Assembly (NCBI GenBank): GCA_949740725.1
Contig: CATJIO010000068.1
Location: 1 to 35,433 of the forward strand
DNA: 35,433 nt
Source of the DNA: an uncultured Lachnospiraceae bacterium
GTDB lineage: Bacteria > Bacillota > Clostridia > Lachnospirales > Lachnospiraceae
Direction of reading: 5' to 3'
The position numbers were made by a program, and so were the translations under genes. The notes beneath the pieces are model-generated. The model did not search any database. It had not been told where the DNA came from and worked only from the letters and a program-made list of their open reading frames with translations. Below, in pieces: positions 23,426 through 31,886 of the stretch (the stretch's first letter is position 1; every line of letters starts with the position of its first letter).

Positions 23426-25003
23426 CTAAATGTAATTCAGAAGCGTCTGCTGATTCGCTTTGGACGAGGCCATCAAGGACGCCTGGTAAGCCGTATAAGC
23501 AGAGGTATAATCAATAATAATATCCGAAAGCTCCCGATCCTCATTGCTGGATTTCAGCTTTTCAAAAGAAATCTGCTGGTTCTCCACACGGGATTTGGTC
23601 AGCTTCAGCCGGTCGCCCTTGCTTCCCACATCTGTCTGGGCCGCAACGATGTCATCCAGATAGCCCTGGAAATCGCCCACAGCCTCCGAGTAAAGCTTCT
23701 GCATATTGTCATCCATATAGGTGGCTTCCTTCTCGGCCGCCTCCAGCCACTGATTCAGCATCTTCTGGGATTCTTCATCCGAATACTGCTCCTGGGTCTT
23801 CATCTCCTCGATCTTCTTTACTTTCTCGTGGGCCGTGATGGATGCCTGGACAGCCTCCGTCAGCTCATCCACATCCCGGCCGATGGCGGCGTTAAACACA
23901 TCAGACGCCTGGGTATTCACCACCAGTGTCTGATTGAAGGACACCGTGTAAGCGATCTCCTGGATCTCCTTGGTATAAGGAATGGGATTCTTCGCATCTG
24001 TGGTATTTACACAGTCAAAATAATGCTCCGGGCGGATCTCCCCGTCCTTAAAGCCAGTCTTATCGTAATTAACGGAAAATGCCACCTTATCTCCTTTCAG
24101 AGCTTCGGAAACATTCTTCCCAAAAATAAGTTCTCCGCTCTCGGGAATAAATAAAGTCTCATCCTCTCCCACTTCAAAATTGCCCTCTGCCCAGTCCGCA
24201 TAAGACACGGTTCTGGGGCTGATCCTCACCTCAGCGCCATTGGCATCCGTATAAGACAGAGGAACATCATTCCCATTGGCATCCTTCATGGTCAGTTTCA
24301 CATCTGCCGGGAAAACATCCGTATTGTTGGGATCATTGGGATCCACCAGATTGCCTCCATTTTCCCCGGTGATCCCCGCATAGGAGAGCCGCAGCCGCAT
24401 ATTGACAGCCTCCTTGGGCATATCATCCAGCGCCACCCCGGTACCCACAGTCGCCGCATTGGTGGGAACGTCCACCAGATCGCTGTAATACCGCTTCTCC
24501 TCAATATCCTCATATGTGAACTTTTCCGTAATATTATAGCTGGTCTCCGGTTCGTCCGTGGCAAAGGTCAACTGGGATTTGGTCTTGTAGCCGGTAAAAA
24601 TCGTTCTCCCCGCATTGTCCGCATTCCCTTCCTTATAAATCTGCGTCCGCAATGCCTGCAGGTTCTGCAGAATCGCGTTCCGGTCCTCCGCCTCATAAGT
24701 ATCCGTCGAGCCTTTGACGCACTGCTGATAGACCTGTGTAACGATGTCCTTCATGTTCTCAAGAGCTGTCTCCGTCAGCTCCAGCCAGGACTCCGCATCG
24801 GGAATATTCTTGGTATAATACTGGTTGATCTCGCTGAGATTGGTCCGAAGACGCAGGGCACGGATGGCAATTACCGGATCCTCCGAGGGACGGGAGATCT
24901 TCTTCTGGGTTGTCATCTGTGTATTTAATGCATCTACCGAGACCTTATTGTGGTTCATGTTGGTCATACTGTTTCGATTAATCATGCTGTTGGTAACACG
25001 CAT
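23426..25003 (-). CDS. flgL: Hook-filament junction protein FlgL (HAP3)
   Basis: A 525-aa FlgL, longer than the roughly 300 aa of enteric FlgL because of a large middle domain (about residues 160-400, DPNDPNNTDVFPADVKL...). The flagellin-like N-terminal coiled coil is RVTNSMINRNSMTNMNHN with ISRPSEDPVIAIRALRL, and the C-terminal coil is SFEKLKSSNEDRELSDIII...MASSKANQQTLLNYI. ATG 25003 has AGGAGGTG upstream. It joins the junction proteins to the filament. Confidence 0.95.
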   Translation of the reverse strand: MRVTNSMINRNSMTNMNHNKVSVDALNTQMTTQKKISRPSEDPVIAIRALRLRTNLSEINQYYTKNIPDAESWLELTETALENMKDIVTQVYQQCVKGSTDTYEAEDRNAILQNLQALRTQIYKEGNADNAGRTIFTGYKTKSQLTFATDEPETSYNITEKFTYEDIEEKRYYSDLVDVPTNAATVGTGVALDDMPKEAVNMRLRLSYAGITGENGGNLVDPNDPNNTDVFPADVKLTMKDANGNDVPLSYTDANGAEVRISPRTVSYADWAEGNFEVGEDETLFIPESGELIFGKNVSEALKGDKVAFSVNYDKTGFKDGEIRPEHYFDCVNTTDAKNPIPYTKEIQEIAYTVSFNQTLVVNTQASDVFNAAIGRDVDELTEAVQASITAHEKVKKIEEMKTQEQYSDEESQKMLNQWLEAAEKEATYMDDNMQKLYSEAVGDFQGYLDDIVAAQTDVGSKGDRLKLTKSRVENQQISFEKLKSSNEDRELSDIIIDYTSAYTAYQASLMASSKANQQTLLNYI

Positions 25004-25056
25004 TTTTCCACCTCCTGATTATAGCTGCTTATTGGTTCGCCGTCCCTGGCATTTTA

Positions 25057-26892
25057 TTATACACCGGTCTCTAAAATCAACCGGTTATACATCTCTGACA
25101 TAGTCTGTATCATCCTTGAAGCCAGATTGTAGGAATACTGAAACTTCATCATATTCAGCGCTTCCTCATCCTCATCCACACCGGAAACCGACATGCGCCG
25201 CGTATCGATGGTGTTGGTGATATTATTGCAGGTCTCATACATGGTCTTGGACTTCTGCGTCTCCATCGTATTGTCGGAGACAAGACACTTCAGGAAATCA
25301 TCCGCCCCGCCGCCCCGAAACAGGGTAACCTCGCTCTTCAGCTTCAGCATGGACTCCACCAGGCTGTAATGATCCACATCATCGGGATTCTCATAATCCT
25401 CCTTGGAAATCGTAGCCATCAGCATCGGATCCTTGGTCAGGGCATACGCCACGTTTAATGTGGCGGCCGTCAGACTGTAATAAGTATCCTTCGTGGTATC
25501 CATGCTTCCATTTGCGTTATAATCCGAAAAATCATATTCGGTACCGTCGGTGAGATCCTTCGACACAAAAAACGCTCCCGCAGCATTGCCCTTGCCGTCC
25601 ACACCAGATTTCTGGAGATTGTTAAATTCTTCACAAAAAGCCCGGATAAAGGTATTGATCTGTCCCATAAAATAGGGGATACCCATGGCGTCCACAGAGG
25701 TTCCGATCTCCACGCTCTTTCCATAGACCTTCTCCCGTTCAAAGGAATCCAGACGCTCATCCAGCGTAAAGGTGTAGGTATCCTTCTCCGCATCATAAGC
25801 GAAATCCGTATACCGGTACTCCTTATTATTGACCCTAATAACACCCTCGTTATTCATGGTCATCGTCTTAACATCCTTGATGCTGGCCCCGGTCAAGGTC
25901 AGCTTGGTAACGCCAAACTCATTGTAGGAGCCGGATACCGTGGCCCTGAAATTCTCCTTATTGTTGCCGTCCCGCATCTCAAAGAGGCCCTTCAGGCTCC
26001 CCCCGGCTATATGGGAGGTAGTGGCAAGAGGGTTCTTTGTCATCTTCCAGCGCACATCATACAATCCTTCCGTATCACACTGGTTCACCTTATAATCCCT
26101 GGCCACACACTCCAGCTCATTATATTCAAAATTACTGACAAACGTCTGCCCGTTGATCTTAACGGTAAAATTCGTTCCGCCCAGGTACATATCCGGATAA
26201 TTGGAATTGGTCACCGGCGTCTCCTTGCATTCCACCGAAACCATGCCGGACAATTCGTCAATCAGAAGGGCCCGCTGATCCCGCAGCTCATTGGCATACC
26301 CGCCCTGAAGCTCGATGATGTTGATCTGCTTATTCAGGGAAGCGATCTTCTTGCCGATGGCGTTGATGGCATTGACCTGGGTGTAAATCTCCCGGTTACA
26401 GCCATCCTGGATCTTTTCAAAGCCCGCATACATACCGGAAAAATAATTCACCATGCTCTGGCATTTGCTGATAAACTGCTGCCGCTTATCCGAATCCCCG
26501 CTGTGGGTCTTCAAGGTATCCAGCGCGTCAAACATCTCATTTAAAATCGTCGAGAAGCCCTTCACCGCGTCGTCATCCAGCACGTAATCCTCAATCTGCT
26601 GGGAATAATACATCCTGTTCTCCTGGAGACTACGGTCCGCGTTGCTGGCCCAGTACTTTACATCATAGTACTCATCCCGGATCTGCTTGACGGCAACCAC
26701 ATTCACGCCCGTACCCACCGTACCGTAGCGCATATTCGTCCGGATCGCATCTGCCGCCTCCCGGATCGCCTCCTGCCGGCTAAAGCCCTTGGTATTCACA
26801 TTCGCAATATTGTTGGCCGTAGTATTGACCGATGCCTGAAAGGCATTGAGCGCAGAAGATGCAACTGTCAATCCAAAAAATGTAGATGGCAT
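25057..26892 (-). CDS. flgK: Hook-associated protein FlgK, paralogue 2
   Basis: A 611-aa FlgK. The N-terminus has FGLTVASSALNAFQASVNTT and NIANVNTKGFSRQEA, the flagellar rod/hook signature, followed by VGTGVNVVAVKQIRDEYYD. The C-terminal coil is MSVSGVDEDEEALNMMKFQY...MIQTMSEMYNRLI. It differs clearly from the gene upstream (566 aa) in the central domain, and both copies look intact. Enteric bacteria have one FlgK; two tandem copies occur in several Lachnospiraceae. ATG 26892 follows AAAGGAGG. Confidence 0.92.
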   Translation of the reverse strand: MPSTFFGLTVASSALNAFQASVNTTANNIANVNTKGFSRQEAIREAADAIRTNMRYGTVGTGVNVVAVKQIRDEYYDVKYWASNADRSLQENRMYYSQQIEDYVLDDDAVKGFSTILNEMFDALDTLKTHSGDSDKRQQFISKCQSMVNYFSGMYAGFEKIQDGCNREIYTQVNAINAIGKKIASLNKQINIIELQGGYANELRDQRALLIDELSGMVSVECKETPVTNSNYPDMYLGGTNFTVKINGQTFVSNFEYNELECVARDYKVNQCDTEGLYDVRWKMTKNPLATTSHIAGGSLKGLFEMRDGNNKENFRATVSGSYNEFGVTKLTLTGASIKDVKTMTMNNEGVIRVNNKEYRYTDFAYDAEKDTYTFTLDERLDSFEREKVYGKSVEIGTSVDAMGIPYFMGQINTFIRAFCEEFNNLQKSGVDGKGNAAGAFFVSKDLTDGTEYDFSDYNANGSMDTTKDTYYSLTAATLNVAYALTKDPMLMATISKEDYENPDDVDHYSLVESMLKLKSEVTLFRGGGADDFLKCLVSDNTMETQKSKTMYETCNNITNTIDTRRMSVSGVDEDEEALNMMKFQYSYNLASRMIQTMSEMYNRLILETGV

Positions 26893-26941
26893 CTAATGGC
26901 CTCCTTTCTTCCTGTCTGCCCCCGGAAAAATTCTGGGGAAT

Positions 26942-28642
26942 CTATGCGCCAAGCTGCATAATAATGTGCTCCAGCATCTCGGAAATCACATTGATATAAC
27001 GGCTGGCCGCGTTATACGCATTCTGATACTTGATCATATTGGTCAGCTCTTCATCGGAGGATACCCCGATCACCTGCTGGCGCTGGTTCTCGATGGAATC
27101 GATACTGCCGTTAAGGCTTTCCGACAAATTATTGTAGGTAGCCCCGATATCTGCCAGGCCGTCCATCATCCGCTGATAATACTCCTTAAAGGTACATCCG
27201 TCCGGGTCATCCGGGCTCAGCTTCAATTGATCTATTTTCCAAAGTTCTTCCAGCTTAATGCTCATTCCCCAGTCGGTCTGGCCATTGGGGAGAATATGGG
27301 GCAGATGCCCCTCCTCCTGCAGCAGCGTCTCATTAACCATAAGGCTGGTTATCATATACTGCTTAGAGGTATCCGTGGGGTCTTCTTCATTGTATACATA
27401 ATACACGGTCCCGTCGTCCGCCGTTACCTCCGTATACCGTTCGCATCCACGGCGCACAAACAACTCATGGCCCGGCTTTACGCCGTCAGTGCCCACCGCC
27501 GCATTTTTCTCATCCCACACCAGCACGTTGTCATATTTCTTGCCGCCCGCCACGAAGGAAGCCGTGGTATTGGGACAGAGCAGATCGTTGATGGCCGTCA
27601 CAACGGAATGTATCATCTGGTCAAACTGGGCCTCGATATTCATCACCACCGACTGGCCGATCCCGATATTGTACTGGATGCTGTTCAGCCCTTTCAGATC
27701 ATTGTGGTTGGCAAAATGGTCGCCGCGGGCCAGGAGCATGGCTTTCAGCTTTCCGACATCCGTCTTGTTAGCCGTGCTGACTCCATTTTCAAAACGGAAC
27801 ACCTCGTAATATTTATTCTTCTCTTCATCGGAAAGGTGCGGCCAGTAGGGCGTCAGAAAATCGGTGATCTCATCCTGACGGAGCCCCATCTTATTGACCC
27901 GCGTCTCGTCTACAAAAAGGACGCCCTCAATCTTCACCTTCATGATACCGTTCTGGGTCTCCTTGGTCTCTATCTTGGCCAGGGTACTCAGCTCGTCGAT
28001 GGCGCTGTCCCGCTGGTCGCGCAGCGTCATAGCCGTCTCCTTGCCGCCGGCTTCAATCTTCATGATCTTCAGGTTCAATTCGTTGATCTGCTTGCCCAGT
28101 TCATTGATACGCTCCACCGTATCGTTAATCTGGACATTCATGCTCTTCTGGTATTCCTTCAGACTATTGTAGATGGACTGGGCCCGGTCCACAAAAAGTG
28201 TAGATTTCAATACCAGTTGGTTCTGCCGGACCGGATCGTCCGGAAGCTTCGCCATCTCCTCAAAGGCCACCCAGAATTCCTCCAGGCAATCCTGATAGGT
28301 CTCCCCCTCCAGCTCCTGGAACAGATCCTCCACCTCCATGACGCTGGCATAGCTGGCCTGATAAAAAGCCTGGCGTCCCGCAGCATCCCGGTAATACCGG
28401 TCCAGAAAAATATCCCTGGAATGGACCACGTCGCCGATGGTTACGCCAAGTCCCACCTGCTGATAGCTGTAATAGGAAGATTTATCAATCGTATTATAAT
28501 TTTTTTCCTCAAACAATACCTGCTGGCGCACATAACCCTTGGTATCCACATTGGCCAGGTTATTTGCCGTTGTATTCAGTGCGTTCTGGCTGTTCTGTAA
28601 CCCGGATGCTCCCACATAAAAGCTTCCCATTCCGTTTGCCAT
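26942..28642 (-). CDS. flgK: Hook-associated protein FlgK, paralogue 1
   Basis: A 566-aa FlgK. It starts SFYVGASGLQNSQNALNTT, then NLANVDTKGYVRQQVLFEE, VGLGVTIGDVVHSRDIFLDR and YRDAAGRQAFY, and closes with QVIGVSSDEELTNMIKYQ and YINVISEMLEHIIMQLGA. It is the first junction protein placed on the hook. It is directly behind flgN, its likely chaperone, with a GGAGGAG ribosome site. Of the two copies this one is closer to canonical FlgK at the N-terminus. Confidence 0.93.
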   Translation of the reverse strand: MANGMGSFYVGASGLQNSQNALNTTANNLANVDTKGYVRQQVLFEEKNYNTIDKSSYYSYQQVGLGVTIGDVVHSRDIFLDRYYRDAAGRQAFYQASYASVMEVEDLFQELEGETYQDCLEEFWVAFEEMAKLPDDPVRQNQLVLKSTLFVDRAQSIYNSLKEYQKSMNVQINDTVERINELGKQINELNLKIMKIEAGGKETAMTLRDQRDSAIDELSTLAKIETKETQNGIMKVKIEGVLFVDETRVNKMGLRQDEITDFLTPYWPHLSDEEKNKYYEVFRFENGVSTANKTDVGKLKAMLLARGDHFANHNDLKGLNSIQYNIGIGQSVVMNIEAQFDQMIHSVVTAINDLLCPNTTASFVAGGKKYDNVLVWDEKNAAVGTDGVKPGHELFVRRGCERYTEVTADDGTVYYVYNEEDPTDTSKQYMITSLMVNETLLQEEGHLPHILPNGQTDWGMSIKLEELWKIDQLKLSPDDPDGCTFKEYYQRMMDGLADIGATYNNLSESLNGSIDSIENQRQQVIGVSSDEELTNMIKYQNAYNAASRYINVISEMLEHIIMQLGA

Positions 28643-28684
28643 CGCTGTCTCCTCCCAAAACTCTTATAAAATGAATCCGGACAA

Positions 28685-29197
28685 TCACTGCTGAAAATCA
28701 AAGCCGCTGCTTCCCAAAAGCTCGCCGGTATTATAGGCATGCTTATCATAATTGGCCGTGGCCGGCGCCTGGCGCATACTCTTAAACAGCGTCAGATCAA
28801 ACTCCACCATCTCCATGGCCTGCTGCAGCAGAATCTCATTCTGCTGGTTGATCTGCGCCATATCCGCCAGTGTCTCCCTAAGCCTCGTCTGGATATCCTT
28901 AAGCTTCTCCTGCTCCGCCGGCTGTTTATTTAAAAATGCTATCATATTAGTAATGGTCAAATCCTTGGGATCCTTACTAAGTACGATAGCCATATCATTG
29001 ATTACTTCCTGTCTTTTGTTTTCAAGATTCCGTATGTTACTGGCGATATCTTGTTCCCTGCCGGTAATCTCCTCCAGACCTGGAATATCAGCGTCAATGA
29101 TGATCTGCCTCTTCTTCCGGGACAGCACAGTCAGACGCTGATATTCTGAATTCTCTTGCTCCAGTACGGTCAGAAGGTTCTCCATTAAGCTTGCCAT
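28685..29197 (-). CDS. flgN: FlgN family flagellar chaperone
   Basis: A 170-aa FlgN: MASLMENLLTVLEQENSEYQ, LTVLSRKKRQIIIDADIPGL and REQDIASNIRNLENKRQEV form the helical core, and a flexible tail ends in GSSGFDFQQ. It chaperones FlgK and FlgL to the export gate. It lies between flgM and the first flgK, the classic order, and starts at ATG 29197. Confidence 0.93.
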   Translation of the reverse strand: MASLMENLLTVLEQENSEYQRLTVLSRKKRQIIIDADIPGLEEITGREQDIASNIRNLENKRQEVINDMAIVLSKDPKDLTITNMIAFLNKQPAEQEKLKDIQTRLRETLADMAQINQQNEILLQQAMEMVEFDLTLFKSMRQAPATANYDKHAYNTGELLGSSGFDFQQ

Positions 29198-29230
29198 AAG
29201 ACGATCCCTCTTTATTCGCTTTCGCTGAGT

Positions 29231-29506
29231 CTATTGATACTGATTGTATTTTGCAATTAGCTTGGATGCGAAATCATCTGCAGATACCTGATATTCCCCG
29301 GAAGCAATCCTGGACTTAAGCTCCCTGACCTTGTCCATACGCACATCCGGAGACTGGGCAACTGCCTGCTTGGCAACCTGGTAATCCCGTCCTGCCTGGG
29401 AGATCTGTACTTCGTCCCTTCCGCCGATCCGTGCGCTTCCCTGGGCCTTGGCAGGCTTGGTGGCCTTATACATACTTGCGATCTGATTATATGCCTCTAT
29501 TCTCAT
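29231..29506 (-). CDS. flgM: Anti-sigma-28 factor FlgM
   Basis: A 91-aa FlgM. The N-terminal half is disordered and basic (YKATKPAKAQGSARIGGRDE), and the sigma-binding C-terminal half is VQISQAGRDYQVAKQAV...RMDKVRELKSRIASGEYQVSADDFASKLIAKY. It holds sigma-28 inactive until exported through the finished hook. First gene of the flgM-csrA unit; ATG 29506 follows AAAGGAG. A sigma-28 promoter is placed in front of it, giving the usual autoregulatory loop. Confidence 0.96.
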   Translation of the reverse strand: MRIEAYNQIASMYKATKPAKAQGSARIGGRDEVQISQAGRDYQVAKQAVAQSPDVRMDKVRELKSRIASGEYQVSADDFASKLIAKYNQYQ

Positions 29507-29566
29507 ACCAATACTCCTTTCCCTGGTAGCTTCTTTTCCATATTATTCTTTCTCTTTCTACACTAT

Positions 29567-29593
29567 TTATCGGCTGATTCCCCCATAACTTTA
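29567..29593 (-). promoter_or_regulatory. Sigma-28 promoter of the flgM operon
   Basis: Minus strand TAAA (29590-29593), 15-base spacer, GCCGATAA (29567-29574): a full consensus match. It gives a leader of about 55 bases before flgM. Confidence 0.92.
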
Positions 29594-29603
29594 GTTCTTT
29601 TCG

Positions 29604-29634
29604 AAAAAAAGAAGCTCCCGTCCCTCACCGGGGC
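29604..29634 (-). terminator. Intrinsic terminator of the ammonium transporter gene
   Basis: On the minus strand GCCCCG pairs with CGGGAGC (one bulged A), followed by TTC and then seven T (29604-29610). It lies directly before the flgM promoter and so separates the two units. Confidence 0.6.
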
Positions 29635-29681
29635 AGAAACTCCTCCTTGTAAATACTGGAATTTTTCAAAGGGCCAGGCTT

Positions 29682-31403
29682 TTACTCCACATCCCGCAGA
29701 GCGTCCACGTCCTCCTCGCCGGTGCGGATTTTGACGACCTTATCCACATTGTATACAAAAATCTTGCCGTCTCCGATATGACCGGTATAGAGTGCCTTCT
29801 TGGCGGCCTCGATCACCTTTTCCACGGGAATGCTGGAAACCACCACTTCCACCTTTACCTTGGGCAGAAGCGTTGCGTCTACTTCAGCGCCGCGGTAACG
29901 CTCGCCGGCGCCCTTCTGGATCCCGCAGCCCATCACCTGGGTCACCGTCATCCCCGTAACGCCAAGCTCATTCATGGCGCGGCGCAGGGTATCGTACCGT
30001 GACAGCCTGGCAATGACGGCAACCTTGTAGATTCCCGTGTCTGCCTGCGGCATCCTTATCACCTTCACCGCAGCTTCCTTCTGCGCCTTGGAGGCAGCCG
30101 CAAAATCATCGCTTCCGAGATCCGTGTTTTCATTGACATCCATGATCATGGTGTTGGAAACATCCATCATACTAAAGCCCGCATAAGCCGAGGTCAGGCC
30201 ATGCTCCGTGGCATCCAGACCGATGATTTCCTCCTCCTGGCTGACCCTTAATCCCACTACCGCTTTGATCACCAGGAAAGTAATCGTGATCGTAACTGCC
30301 GTCCAGGCCGCCACCGAAAGTACGCCGATGCACTGCAGCCCCAGAAGCTCCCATCCGCCGCCGTAAAATAAGCCCGTCAGGCTGTCGTTGCCCGGCGCCG
30401 TCGTTGTGGCAAAAAGACCCGTCGCAATGGTACCCCAGATTCCGTTCATGCAGTGTACGGCCACGGCGCCCACCGGGTCGTCCACATGAAGCTTGTAATC
30501 CAGAAGCCAGACGCCGAATACCACCAGAAGTCCCGCCACGGCGCCGATCACAATGGCGCCCAGACCGTCCGTCACATCGCAGGGAGCCGTAATCGCCACC
30601 AGTCCTGCCAGGGATGCATTTAAAGACATGGACACATCCGGCTTTCCATATTTGATCCAGGTGAAAATCATACACACCACGGTTGCAATTGCCGGCGCAA
30701 TGGTGGTGGTTACAAAAATGGATCCAAGCTGCTCCACCGACGTAGCGGCCGCGCCGTTAAAGCCGTACCAGCCCAGCCACAGGATAAACACGCCCAGGGC
30801 TCCCAGCGCAAGATTGTGGCCGGGGAAGGCATTTACCTTTGTCACCCTTCCGCTCTTATCCCTGGTGAATTTTCCGATTCTGGGCCCCAGGATCCTTGCT
30901 CCGATCAGCGCCGAAATACCGCCCACCATATGTATGGCGCAGGAGCCGGCGAAATCATGAAAGCCAAGCTGTGCCAGCCAGCCGCCGCCCCAGATCCAGT
31001 GGGCCTCCACCGGGTAGATCAGTGCGGAAATCACTGCGGAGTAGATGCAATAGGACAAAAACTTTGTCCGCTCTGCCATTGCCCCGGACACGATCGTCGC
31101 TGTGGTGGCGCAGAATACCAGGTTAAACACAAAATTGGACCAGTCAAAATCACCATAGGTCGTAAAAATGTCAAAGCCCGGCTTTCCGATCAGCCCCAGC
31201 AGGTCCTCCCCCAGAAGCAGGCTGAAACCGATCAGGATAAAGGTCACGGTTCCGATGCAGAAATCCATCAGGTTTTTCATAATAATGTTTCCGGTGTTTT
31301 TTGCTCTGGTAAAGCCGGCCTCCACCATGGCAAATCCCGCCTGCATCCAGAACACCAGTGCGGCTCCTATCAGGAACCATACGCCAAATACTGCTTCATT
31401 CAT
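29682..31403 (-). CDS. Ammonium transporter (AmtB) fused to a C-terminal PII signalling domain
   Basis: A 573-aa protein. Residues 1-390 are an Amt/Rh channel with eleven expected membrane helices and no long signal peptide; the twin pore histidines are His158 (SCAIHMVGG) and His317 (VAVHCMNGIWG), with GWYGFNGAAA between. After a linker of about 60 residues, residues 459-573 form a complete GlnK/PII domain: VAVIARLSRYDTLRRAM, GERYRGAEVDATLLPKVKVE (T-loop, with Tyr503 at the place of the modified tyrosine) and HIGDGKIFVYNVD. Separate AmtB and GlnK normally interact, GlnK plugging the channel when nitrogen is rich; here the plug is built in. ATG 31403 follows GGAAGGAG. Expressed from its own promoter with a hairpin leader. 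Confidence 0.95.
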   Translation of the reverse strand: MNEAVFGVWFLIGAALVFWMQAGFAMVEAGFTRAKNTGNIIMKNLMDFCIGTVTFILIGFSLLLGEDLLGLIGKPGFDIFTTYGDFDWSNFVFNLVFCATTATIVSGAMAERTKFLSYCIYSAVISALIYPVEAHWIWGGGWLAQLGFHDFAGSCAIHMVGGISALIGARILGPRIGKFTRDKSGRVTKVNAFPGHNLALGALGVFILWLGWYGFNGAAATSVEQLGSIFVTTTIAPAIATVVCMIFTWIKYGKPDVSMSLNASLAGLVAITAPCDVTDGLGAIVIGAVAGLLVVFGVWLLDYKLHVDDPVGAVAVHCMNGIWGTIATGLFATTTAPGNDSLTGLFYGGGWELLGLQCIGVLSVAAWTAVTITITFLVIKAVVGLRVSQEEEIIGLDATEHGLTSAYAGFSMMDVSNTMIMDVNENTDLGSDDFAAASKAQKEAAVKVIRMPQADTGIYKVAVIARLSRYDTLRRAMNELGVTGMTVTQVMGCGIQKGAGERYRGAEVDATLLPKVKVEVVVSSIPVEKVIEAAKKALYTGHIGDGKIFVYNVDKVVKIRTGEEDVDALRDVE

Positions 31404-31472
31404 AATAATAACTCCTTCCTGTTCCGCCCGCCCATGAAAATCACAGGCGGCGCGCTTTCTATGAAATAAACA

Positions 31473-31524
31473 AAAAGAGCGAAACCTGGGGCTTCCTGGG
31501 GAAACGCCTTTGTTTCGCTCTTTT
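31473..31524 (-). promoter_or_regulatory. Long hairpin at the very 5' end of the amt transcript, possible attenuator
   Basis: A 13-bp perfect inverted repeat, AAAAGAGCGAAAC (31473-31485) with its complement at 31512-31524. The interior adds GGC/GCC and TTCC/GGAA pairs around a CCA loop, so the RNA can form one long rod. On the minus strand the 3' arm runs into TTTTTGTTTATTT, the form of an intrinsic terminator, about 70 bases before the start codon. Confidence 0.6.
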
Positions 31525-31534
31525 CTATGAACGC

Positions 31535-31563
31535 ATCATAGCACCGGGATTTTTGTTTGTCAA
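31535..31563 (-). promoter_or_regulatory. Vegetative promoter of the ammonium transporter gene
   Basis: Minus strand TTGACA (31558-31563), 17-base spacer, TATGAT (31535-31540), with TGC just before the -10. A near-consensus SigA promoter; the start falls only a few bases before the hairpin. Confidence 0.85.
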
Positions 31564-31649
31564 CGTAGTTTTTTGATTTTCCGCATTTTTGGCGCTTTTG
31601 GAGAAAATGCATAAATATTCCCTTTTTTTCTGGTAAATCTGCGGACGCA

Positions 31650-31676
31650 AAAAGGAGTAGGCATACTACTCCTTTT
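31650..31676 (-). terminator. Terminator of the Y-family polymerase operon
   Basis: A perfect 11-bp stem, AAAAGGAGTAG (31650-31660) with its complement at 31666-31676 and a 5-base loop; on the minus strand it ends in TTTTT. Confidence 0.8.
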
Positions 31677-31703
31677 CGGTGCTATCCGAAATATGATACC
31701 ATT

Positions 31704-31886
31704 TCATCCATTTTCCTCCTCAAACATATGTTCCGTCTCCTGGATTGCCTCCCGATGCCCCGTCAGTGCTGCAAAAGGGGCAAACTGGGCCGCCCGGTCG
31801 GCCAGGGGCATCTGCGGATGCTTTTTGGATACGGGATGGGGCAGATCGATGATGTCATCGTATTTTCCACGTTCCGTTTCGTTCAT
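31704..31886 (-). CDS. Small YolD-like protein downstream of the Y-family polymerase
   Basis: A 60-aa protein containing YDDIIDLPHPVSKKHPQMPL and DRAAQFAPFAALTGHREAI. A short protein with this pattern often accompanies Y-family polymerase genes in Clostridia; I place it with YolD-like proteins from memory. Its ATG overlaps the polymerase stop by four bases (ATGA), so the two are coupled. Function unknown; a partner of the polymerase is the simplest idea. Confidence 0.7.
   Translation of the reverse strand: MNETERGKYDDIIDLPHPVSKKHPQMPLADRAAQFAPFAALTGHREAIQETEHMFEEENG

Noticed and set aside
26966-28600. 544-codon open frame on the plus strand, opposite flgK paralogue 1
   Set aside because: It is a shadow of a well-conserved flgK gene on the other strand; its translation shows no domain and no ribosome site supports it.
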